This document shows positions 31,650 to 37,916 of a stretch of 37,916 bases of DNA, piece after piece (within the stretch, counting starts at the first letter, position 1; every line of letters starts with the position of its first letter). The translations under genes and the position numbers were made by a program. Below the pieces are notes generated by a model. The model searched no databases and was not told the origin of the DNA. It saw nothing but the letters and a program-made list of their open reading frames with translations. Origin of the DNA: Ruminococcus sp. Its GTDB lineage: Bacteria; Bacillota; Clostridia; Oscillospirales; Acutalibacteraceae. The stretch spans positions 1 through 37,916 of the forward strand of contig JAFRDE010000007.1 in the NCBI GenBank assembly GCA_017403985.1. Reading direction: 5' to 3'.

Positions 31650-33848
31650 CTAATCCCTCAGGAGAAATTGTTTCAGTCCGGTATAGCGCGATACGCGGCG
31701 GTTATTCTCGACCATAAGTTGTAATGCGCTTTCATCGCCGACAATGATCAGCATCTTTTTTGCGCGGGTGACGGCGGTATACAGCAGATTGCGGTACATC
31801 AGCTGAGGCGCGCCGCGGAACATCGGCAGGATGACGCAGTCGAATTCGTTGCCCTGACTTTTATGGACCGTGCAGGCATAGGCAAGTTCCAGATCGCCGA
31901 CGCTGTCGCCGTCATAGACGGCTGTGCGGTCGTCAAAGCGAACTTTGTAGACCTTGGAGGCGTTGTTGACCTCGACCATCACGCCGATATCGCCGTTGAA
32001 AACGCCTTCGCCGTATTCGCCGTTATCTTTGTTCCACAGGATATCGTAATTGTTTTTGATCTGCATGACCTTGTCGCCTTCGTTCAGGGTGAAGCCGCCG
32101 ACCTTCACGCCTCTCGACGGATTCGGATTGACCAGCGCCTGCAGGCGGTTGTTTAGCTCAAAGGTGCCTAATACGCCCTTGCGGGTAGGGGAGAGCACTT
32201 GAATATTCTCGTGCAGGGTGTAGCCGTATGCGTTTTTGAGCCTGCGGGCGCACAGGTCGCCGACAGTCTCGGCAATATGCTCCTGCGGAAAGTCGCGCAT
32301 GAAGAAAAAGTCGTTGTCTCTGACACGGATATCCGGCATCTCGCCGTTGACGATCTTATGCGCGTTGGTGACGATCAGGCTCTGCATCGACTGACGGAAG
32401 ATCTCGTTGAGCTCTACGACGGGGATCAGCCCGGAGGCGATCAGGTCGTGCAGGACGTTGCCCGCGCCTACGGACGGAAGCTGATTGCTGTCGCCGACCA
32501 GTATCAACCGGCAGGACAGCGGCAGCGCTTTCAGCAGGCTTTCGAGCAGGACGGTGTCCACCATGCTGACCTCGTCGACGATCAATGCTTCAGTGTTCAG
32601 CAGATTGCGCTCGTTGCGCTTGAAGACGGGCTTATCCTCGATATCATAGCTGACCTCCAGCATACGGTGGATGGTTTTGGCTTCTTCGCCGGTGACCGAC
32701 GACATGCGCTGGGCGGCTCTTCCGGTAGGAGCGCAGAGCGAGACCTTTTGACCGCTTTCCTTGAGGATGCGGATGATCGCGTTTAAGGTAGTGGTCTTGC
32801 CGGTGCCGGGACCGCCGGTCAGGATCAGCAGACCGGTGTTCAGCGCGTCGCGGATGGCTTTCTTCTGTAATTCGGCGTATTCGATACCGGCATCCTTTTC
32901 AACGGCTTTTATCTTATCTTCCGCGCCTTCGATCGCCATCGCGGGGTAACGCAATAACATCTTGATGCGCGCGGCGATATAGGTCTCGCTGTCATAAAGA
33001 GAGGGCAGGAAGATGAATTCCTTTCCGTCGATCTCGTTCATGATCAGCGTGTTATCTTCAATCATTTCTTTCAGCGCGGATTCACAGGATGGCAGCTCGA
33101 TCTCCAAAAGGCTCGCCGTCGCCTCGATCAGCCTGTCCTGCGGCAGGCAGGTGTGACCGTTAAGGCGGTTGTGCTTCAGCACATATGCCAGCGCGGCGCG
33201 TACGCGGATGCGGGCGTCCTTCGAGCTGTTGCGGGAGAGCGCGATCATATCGGCGGTATCGAACGAGATGCCGAAGCCTTCTTCGCACAGGATATAGGGA
33301 TTATCCTCGATAGCGGCGATAGCCTCATTTCCGTACTTTTTCCATATCTTTACGGCATAAGCCGCCGAGATTGAATAGCCCGCGAGATAGACCATCAGTT
33401 CGCGGATACCGACAGCGCTTTTGAGCTGTTCGCTGATATCCTGCGCCTTTTTCAGGGAAATACCCTTGAGCTTTGCGACGCGTTCGGGGTCGTTTTCGAG
33501 GACGTTCAGCGTGTCAGCGCCGAACTCCAGCACCAGCTGGCGCGCCGTGGAGGGACCGATGCCCTTGATCGCGCCGCCGGACAGGTATTTGAGGATACCG
33601 TCTAAGTTTTCGGGCATAGTGCGCTCAAAGGTCGACACGGCGAACTGCTCTCCGTAGGTGGGATGGTTCTTGAAAACGCCGTACAGGATCACGCTTTCAC
33701 CGGTGCTGATCAGCGGCATGATTCCCGTAGCGGTGACGGTCGATTCCTCCGTGCTGAGCTCGAGAACGGTATAACCGTCGCGTTCGCTGCGGTAGATGAT
33801 GTTTTCGATCTGTCCTTTTATTTGAAACAGCTGTTCGTTATTAGTCAT
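31650..33848 (-). CDS. recD2: RecD2-type 5'-3' DNA helicase
   Basis: 732 aa, the typical size. N-terminal OB-like and helix-hairpin-helix regions (GGAIKGIGPSTA near 91-102; VAKLKGIS near 124-131) are followed by two RecA-like domains with Walker A GGPGTGKT (345-352), Walker B VDEVSMVD, QRMSS and a C-terminal YACTVHKSQGNEFDCV (motif V) and YTAVTRAKK (motif VI). It unwinds DNA in repair outside RecBCD. AAAGGA precedes the ATG. Operon with comF. Confidence 0.92.
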   Translation of the reverse strand: MTNNEQLFQIKGQIENIIYRSERDGYTVLELSTEESTVTATGIMPLISTGESVILYGVFKNHPTYGEQFAVSTFERTMPENLDGILKYLSGGAIKGIGPSTARQLVLEFGADTLNVLENDPERVAKLKGISLKKAQDISEQLKSAVGIRELMVYLAGYSISAAYAVKIWKKYGNEAIAAIEDNPYILCEEGFGISFDTADMIALSRNSSKDARIRVRAALAYVLKHNRLNGHTCLPQDRLIEATASLLEIELPSCESALKEMIEDNTLIMNEIDGKEFIFLPSLYDSETYIAARIKMLLRYPAMAIEGAEDKIKAVEKDAGIEYAELQKKAIRDALNTGLLILTGGPGTGKTTTLNAIIRILKESGQKVSLCAPTGRAAQRMSSVTGEEAKTIHRMLEVSYDIEDKPVFKRNERNLLNTEALIVDEVSMVDTVLLESLLKALPLSCRLILVGDSNQLPSVGAGNVLHDLIASGLIPVVELNEIFRQSMQSLIVTNAHKIVNGEMPDIRVRDNDFFFMRDFPQEHIAETVGDLCARRLKNAYGYTLHENIQVLSPTRKGVLGTFELNNRLQALVNPNPSRGVKVGGFTLNEGDKVMQIKNNYDILWNKDNGEYGEGVFNGDIGVMVEVNNASKVYKVRFDDRTAVYDGDSVGDLELAYACTVHKSQGNEFDCVILPMFRGAPQLMYRNLLYTAVTRAKKMLIIVGDESALQLMVENNRRVSRYTGLKQFLLRD

Positions 33849-33891
33849 AATAATCCTTTGCGTGAAAATGATAATATCGGTAATTCTACTG

Positions 33892-33920
33892 TTGAATTTT
33901 TCGGCAAATTATCTTATAAT
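33892..33920 (+). promoter_or_regulatory. SigA promoter of CofE-like gene
   Basis: TTGAAT (33892-33897), a 17-bp spacer and a perfect TATAAT (33915-33920). It leaves a leader of about 110 nt before the gene at 34040. Confidence 0.65.
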
Positions 33921-34039
33921 ACTCATATATGTGTGTAAATAGGAAAGACAGCTATATCCGCATATATTGTATCATAAAAAACAGTATACCATATATTTTG
34001 TAAAAATGCTACCTTTTTGGAAGGGTAAGAGGTGAAATC

Positions 34040-34738
34040 ATGGAATTTGTTGCAAACGAAGGCAAGAATGTAGAAATTACCGTGAACGGTGTGACCTATA
34101 TGCGCCATGCGATCAAGACGCATTTTGTTCAGCAGGGCGAGGATTACATCGAGATTTTCAGAAAATATGTACAGCCGCTCTATGAGGAGGGCGATATCGT
34201 CAGCTCTTCAGAGAAGATCATCGCGCTGTGTCAGGGCCGCGTCGTCAAGCGAGAAGAGCTGAAGATCGGCTTCTGGGCGAAGTTTTTGTCTAAGTTCGCT
34301 TCCCATCCGGATACGGGCGTCGGCGTAGGCGAGACCATCAAGATGCAGTACGCGATCGAAAAGGCTGGTCTGCCGAAGGTGCTGTGGGCTTCCTTTGCCG
34401 GCGGCGTATGTAAGATCTTCGGCAAGAAGGGCGTTTTCTATGAGATCGTAGGCAGCGAAGTCGCCGGTCTGGACGGCTTTTACGATCATGTTTGGGCGGA
34501 GTACCGCGACATCGGTATCGAGAACCCCGAGAATCCTTCCGGCGTGTGCGACGAGATCAAAGAGAAACTCGGTATGTCCTGTATGATCGTCGACGCGAAC
34601 GACCTCGGTCAGGAAGTACTGGGTTACTCCTCCGATATCACGCTCAGCGAGGAAGAGCTCCACGGCTTGATCGCGGACAATCCCTGCGGTCAGGGACAGG
34701 AAACGACGCCGATCGTTTTAATTCGTAGAAAGAAATAA
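34040..34738 (+). CDS. CofE-like (F420 gamma-glutamyl ligase family) protein
   Basis: 232 aa. GDIVSSSEKIIALCQGRVV is the clearest CofE-type stretch; a C-terminal ETTPIVLIRRK end is also seen. True CofE adds glutamates to coenzyme F420, which Clostridia of this type do not make as far as is known, so the amide-forming activity probably serves another acceptor. GAGGTGA precedes the ATG. It lies upstream of an alanine racemase and an ATP-grasp gene on the same strand, which hints at a cell wall or amino-acid ligation role; this is inference. Confidence 0.75.
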   Translation: MEFVANEGKNVEITVNGVTYMRHAIKTHFVQQGEDYIEIFRKYVQPLYEEGDIVSSSEKIIALCQGRVVKREELKIGFWAKFLSKFASHPDTGVGVGETIKMQYAIEKAGLPKVLWASFAGGVCKIFGKKGVFYEIVGSEVAGLDGFYDHVWAEYRDIGIENPENPSGVCDEIKEKLGMSCMIVDANDLGQEVLGYSSDITLSEEELHGLIADNPCGQGQETTPIVLIRRKK

Positions 34739-34747
34739 AATAGTTTC

Positions 34748-34831
34748 TAGTTGTTAGTTTCGAGTTTTTAGAGTATGGAATTGCTGATTTCCATTTATCG
34801 ATAAACTAATAACTAAAAACTATCAACTAAG
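34748..34831. repeat. Imperfect inverted repeat between CofE-like and alr genes
   Basis: TAGTTGTTAGTTTCGAGTTT near 34748 is imperfectly inverted as AACTAAAAACTATCAACTA near 34812-34830. It may form a weak terminator or be a MITE remnant. Confidence 0.4.
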
Positions 34832-34844
34832 TAGAGGGATTGTT

Positions 34845-36005
34845 ATGGCTGATTCCTATGTTGAAATCAATTTATCGCGGCTGACGAACAACGTCAAAGC
34901 GATTTTGGAAAAATATCCTGAGTACAGGAGCTATATCGCTGTCGTCAAGGGCGACGCCTACGGACACGGTATGCGTTCGGTCAAAGCGTTCCATAACGGC
35001 GGTATCCGCTATTTCGCTGTGTCTTCGCTGGAGGAGGCGAAGGATCTGCGCGTCTTTAACGCGCATGTCCCGGTGCTGTGTCTGGAGCCCGTCGCAATCG
35101 AACGCCTCAATGAGGCTGCCGATCTCGACCTGACGCTTGCAATCCCCGACATCGAATACCTCAGGGCGATGCTCGAGTCGGAGGTGCCGCACAGCTTCAA
35201 GCTGCATTTACAGGTGGACGCCGGCTTCGGCAGACTCGGCTTCAAGGATAAGGGCGAGATCAAAGAGGCTGTCCAGCTCATCAATAACTCCTCCCATTTC
35301 CTTGAGGGCATTTATCAGCACTTTTCGACGGCGGGCATCTTTGATCCCCATTATGATAATCAGATCCGCAGGTTCAAAGAGCTGACCTCGCTGATCAATC
35401 TCAATGAGATCCCGATTGTGCATTTAGGCAGCGGCGTATCGCTTCTGGCTCATCCGAAGATCGATATCGCTACCGCGACCCGTATGGGGCTGATCATGTA
35501 CGGTTACAACATCGGACCGTCGTCCTACGGCGGCGGCGTCAAGGACAGGCTCAGAGATCTGCGCGACAAGCGCAATCAGCGCAAGTATCATCTGACGGAG
35601 ACCTTCAGGGATATCAAGCTCGATCTGACGCCTGCAATGCAGTATAAATGCCGTATCTTACAGATCAAGGACGTCAACGCCGGCGAGTATGTCGGCTACG
35701 GCGCGGAGTATCAGGCGCAGGAGCTGATCAGTATCGCGGTGCTGCCGGTCGGATACAACAACGGCATCGGACACGCGAACTACGGCAGAGTCGTGGAAAT
35801 CAACGGCAAGCGTTATCCGATCATCGGCGAGATCGGCATGAATATGTGCTGCGTCAAGATCGATAACCGCGTCAAGCTCACCGACACCGTCACCGTCCTC
35901 GGCGGCGGCATCAGCCTCGGCCGCTTCTCCCGTTCGTCGGGCTTGGGACTGGCGGAGATCCTGCTGGGTATCGGCAAGAACAACGAGAGAGTATATGTGA
36001 AATGA
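34845..36005 (+). CDS. alr: Alanine racemase
   Basis: 386 aa. The PLP lysine is in AVVKGDAYGHG (K35) and the second catalytic base is Tyr in VGYGAEYQA (Y285). It interconverts L- and D-alanine for peptidoglycan. An extra charged stretch (about 227-260: SSYGGGVKDRLRDLRDK...) enlarges the region between the barrel and C-terminal domain compared with housekeeping Alr, so another amino acid such as serine could be the substrate. AGAGGGA precedes the ATG. Followed 49 bases later by an ATP-grasp gene. Confidence 0.9.
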   Translation: MADSYVEINLSRLTNNVKAILEKYPEYRSYIAVVKGDAYGHGMRSVKAFHNGGIRYFAVSSLEEAKDLRVFNAHVPVLCLEPVAIERLNEAADLDLTLAIPDIEYLRAMLESEVPHSFKLHLQVDAGFGRLGFKDKGEIKEAVQLINNSSHFLEGIYQHFSTAGIFDPHYDNQIRRFKELTSLINLNEIPIVHLGSGVSLLAHPKIDIATATRMGLIMYGYNIGPSSYGGGVKDRLRDLRDKRNQRKYHLTETFRDIKLDLTPAMQYKCRILQIKDVNAGEYVGYGAEYQAQELISIAVLPVGYNNGIGHANYGRVVEINGKRYPIIGEIGMNMCCVKIDNRVKLTDTVTVLGGGISLGRFSRSSGLGLAEILLGIGKNNERVYVK

Positions 36006-36010
36006 TATAG

Positions 36011-36036
36011 CTTTCCCCTCAAGGGGAAGGCTTTTA
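36011..36036 (+). terminator. Hairpin between alr and ATP-grasp gene
   Basis: CTTTCCCC/GGGGAAGG around TCAA, followed by CTTTTA. It belongs to a dispersed repeat type (compare 26484); it may attenuate read-through. Confidence 0.4.
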
Positions 36037-36054
36037 TACAGGAGGGTGATTATT

Positions 36055-37086
36055 ATGGCAATGTCAGTTCATAAGTGGCTGATGAACAAATTTAAGGATA
36101 TCAATAAGGACAGGATGAACCGTCATATCGAGATCATCAGCAAGGAGAGCGGCAAGTCCAGATTCTATATCAAGTGCAGCCTTGCGTGGAACTTTCTGAC
36201 GCAGGGTACCGGCTACACGGATTATTTCCGCGGACATTTTATTGACAGAACCAGAGAAGAGAAAAAGACCTACGCTACCGCCAAGCGTTTTTACCGGCTT
36301 ATGGCTTATCTCAACGACGAGGAATATATCGTCGTTCTCGGCGATAAGCTGATTTTCGACGAGGTGTTCCGCGAGTATCTCAAGCGTGATTTCATCAACC
36401 TCCGTAAGAGCTCTCCCGAAGATCTGAAGAAGTTCCTCGACGGAAAGACCACCGTATTCGCCAAAGAGACCAAGGGCGAGGGCGGTCACGGTATCTCGAA
36501 GATCATCGTGAAGGATATCGAAGACGTCGAGAAGTTCTATCACGAGTGCAAGGAAAAGGGACAGTTCCTGATCGAGGACGCGATCAGACAGCATCCCGAT
36601 CTCAACCAGATCAACCCCAATGTCGTTAATTCCTTCCGTGTCATCACCCTGATGAACAAACAGGGCCAGATCAAGATGATCGCCAACGCTCTGCGCGTCA
36701 ATCAGGACGACAGCGTCGTTATCGGCTGTACCAACGACCTGTATTTCAGCCTTGGCGCGGACGGCAAGATCGACAGCAACGTCGTCGACGACTACGGTCA
36801 GGTCTACGATACTCACCCTCTGACCGGCGTGAAGTTCAAGGATGTGTACATCCACGGCGTGAAGGAAGCCTTCGATATGTGTGTGGAAGCGCATAAGCGC
36901 ATCCCTCAGTGCCGTTACATTGGCTGGGACGTCGCGTTCACGGTGGACGGTCCCGTTCTGGTCGAGGGCAACGAGTACCCCGGTTACGGTCTGGTACAGC
37001 ATTATGCGCTGAAGAACAGCCGTACCGGTCACCTCAAAGAGGTCGCCGATCACCTCGGCGACGAGTTCAATCAGATCAAGCTGTAA
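36055..37086 (+). CDS. ATP-grasp ligase of sugar-transfer-associated type
   Basis: 343 aa. The central and C-terminal parts follow the ATP-grasp fold: FAKETKGEGGHGISKI (nucleotide-binding loop), FLIEDAIRQHPDLNQINPNVVNSFRVIT and GWDVAFTVDGPVLVEGNEYPGYG (metal-binding end). This matches the alpha-L-glutamate ligase-like / sugar-transfer-associated ATP-grasp group. The reaction would be ATP-driven amide bond formation; the acceptor is unknown. The start at 36055 follows GGAGGGTG by eight bases. It may work with the adjacent alanine racemase and CofE-like ligase. Confidence 0.8.
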   Translation: MAMSVHKWLMNKFKDINKDRMNRHIEIISKESGKSRFYIKCSLAWNFLTQGTGYTDYFRGHFIDRTREEKKTYATAKRFYRLMAYLNDEEYIVVLGDKLIFDEVFREYLKRDFINLRKSSPEDLKKFLDGKTTVFAKETKGEGGHGISKIIVKDIEDVEKFYHECKEKGQFLIEDAIRQHPDLNQINPNVVNSFRVITLMNKQGQIKMIANALRVNQDDSVVIGCTNDLYFSLGADGKIDSNVVDDYGQVYDTHPLTGVKFKDVYIHGVKEAFDMCVEAHKRIPQCRYIGWDVAFTVDGPVLVEGNEYPGYGLVQHYALKNSRTGHLKEVADHLGDEFNQIKL

Positions 37087-37091
37087 TGATG

Positions 37092-37117
37092 AAGCCTCCC
37101 GCTCGGGAGGCTTTTTT
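37092..37117 (+). terminator. Terminator after ATP-grasp gene
   Basis: AAGCCTCCC (37092-37100) pairs with GGGAGGCTT (37105-37113), followed by TTTT. Confidence 0.85.
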
Positions 37118-37121
37118 GATA

Positions 37122-37418
37122 TCAGTCTGTGTCTTTCGGAATGATGGTCATGAACGGATATTCCTTCTGCATCAGGCGGCAGATATCATAGGCGGGATCG
37201 CTTTCGTCACAGATGCAGACGAGCTGTATCCCGCGGTGATGCAGACAGATTCGCGCCGCGGAGCGGATGCGCGCTTCGGCGTTGTCGGGACTGAGATTTT
37301 TGAGAACCAGCTCGGATTCAATGTTGCTTTTGTAGAATCTGTCAAGTAGCGCCGTGATAAAAGCGCACAGTCCTATCACGCCAAAGAAAACCAGAATGAT
37401 CATAGCGATAATGTACAT
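37122..37418 (-). CDS. Small single-pass membrane protein
   Basis: 98 aa. An N-terminal membrane helix (about 2-24) precedes a soluble part with HHRGIQLVCICDESDPAYDICRLMQKEYP. The start at 37418 is supported by GAGGTGA seven bases upstream; the frame runs much further upstream but opposes the DUF1540 gene there. No family is recognised. It may be a small envelope or regulatory protein. Convergent with the ATP-grasp gene. Confidence 0.65.
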   Translation of the reverse strand: MYIIAMIILVFFGVIGLCAFITALLDRFYKSNIESELVLKNLSPDNAEARIRSAARICLHHRGIQLVCICDESDPAYDICRLMQKEYPFMTIIPKDTD

Positions 37419-37532
37419 ATTGAATTCACCTCGTTCTATCATATCGAAATTGCGGCGTTCTGTGCATAGTTTCATCCTGTCGGATGATAATAATGACGTC
37501 GGGTTCCCGACAAAATCATTTGAGGTGAAATT

Positions 37533-37715
37533 ATGTTTAACGAAACCAATGCCAATCACAGTATCCACTGCAGCGTCAAGGGCTGCGAATTCCACTGCGG
37601 CGACGAAAATTTCTGTTCGCTGGACGCGATCCAAGTTGCATCTCACGAAAAGCATCCCACCGACGAGAAATGTGTGGACTGTCGTTCCTTTGCCTGCAAA
37701 AGCGGCAAATGCTGA
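37533..37715 (+). CDS. DUF1540 small Cys-rich protein
   Basis: 60 aa. A single DUF1540 domain with CSVKGCEFHCGDENFC and CVDCRSFACKSGKC, eight to nine cysteines likely binding zinc or forming a small metal-held fold. The function is unknown; it is frequent in spore-forming and gut Clostridia. GAGGTGA precedes the ATG. Confidence 0.85.
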   Translation: MFNETNANHSIHCSVKGCEFHCGDENFCSLDAIQVASHEKHPTDEKCVDCRSFACKSGKC

Positions 37716-37719
37716 TTCA

Positions 37720-37736
37720 TCCCTTCGGGGATGATA
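37720..37736 (+). terminator. Hairpin after DUF1540 gene
   Basis: Short stem ATCCC/GGGAT extending to TCATCCC...GGGATGA. There is no real T run. Confidence 0.35.
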
Positions 37737-37778
37737 CATAATCAGCGGTCATAGATGGGTTATCATATATCATAGAAG

Positions 37779-37916
37779 GGCTGTCGCACTAAGACATCCC
37801 TAAAAACTAGACCGGGCAGCCCGAAAGGGTTGCCCGGTCAGTGCTTTCATAGTATAATTTAATCGCCAAAGAAAACCACACAGAAAGCAAGGTAATTATA
37901 CAATGATGAGAAACAG
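37779..37916 (+). mobile_element. Possible start of an insertion sequence (truncated by window)
   Basis: GGGCTGTCGCACTAAG (from 37779) resembles the terminal repeat of some IS elements. A hairpin ACCGGGCA/TGCCCGGT follows (37811-37838), then a promoter-like TTGCCC (37830-37835), a 17-bp spacer and TATAAT (37853-37858). An ATG-ATG frame opens at 37903 and runs off the end. There is no transposase sequence to confirm it. Confidence 0.3.

Noticed and set aside
36064-37053. 329-codon minus-strand open frame
   Set aside because: Antisense of the ATP-grasp gene; no motif and no ribosome site.

Overview
The window looks like a Clostridia chromosome, probably an Oscillospiraceae/Ruminococcus-type gut or rumen bacterium. 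The basis is a secreted CotH protein with a C-terminal dockerin, a DUF1540 protein, a FakA/FakB pair, a STAS protein and Gram-positive style Shine-Dalgarno sites and promoters. No organism name can be fixed from the sequence alone. No complete rRNA or tRNA gene and no CRISPR array were seen.

Bases 1 to about 9252 are clearly AT-rich and read as the right-hand part of an integrated accessory island. It holds a SIR2-HerA antiphage pair, a convergent three-gene operon (membrane protein, a 76-residue peptide with CxC runs, radical SAM/SPASM enzyme), an HTH-DUF3990 gene with a small partner, and a DUF4238 gene overlapping a gene with a HEPN-type R-x4-H motif. The island stops at 9253-9297, where the 3' half of a tRNA-Trp gene (anticodon loop to CCA) lies without its 5' half. 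This is what an attachment site in a tRNA gene leaves behind. Three identical CTTTTCTAAC boxes sit just inside that end and could be integrase arm sites. The integrase gene and the intact tRNA would lie left of the window.

Just after the tRNA fragment (9284-9707) are two tandem copies of a 205-bp non-coding element. Each is bordered by a 14-bp copy of the tRNA 3' end, carries an inverted copy of the T arm, and holds several hairpins.

From about 9950 the sequence is ordinary core-like chromosome of higher GC. A lipid gene set runs from 12534 to 21800: an acyl-AMP ligase fused to a carrier domain, two PlsC-type acyltransferases, a second acyl-AMP ligase, a free acyl carrier protein, an LRAT-fold acyltransferase, an alpha/beta hydrolase, a DegV/FakB fatty-acid-binding protein and a FakA-type kinase. 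Together these could capture, activate and transfer fatty acids to a lipid not identified here. Two further hydrolases flank the set, one with Cys in place of the nucleophile Ser.

The rest contains a zinc-ribbon membrane protein, an orphan PqqD-S26 peptidase pair, the CotH-dockerin protein, pncB, an MscS channel, a short-chain dehydrogenase, mreB, comF-recD2, a CofE-like/alanine racemase/ATP-grasp run, and small proteins. Several families of hairpin repeats are scattered between genes; one has three copies whose stems covary. The last 140 bases may be the start of an insertion sequence.
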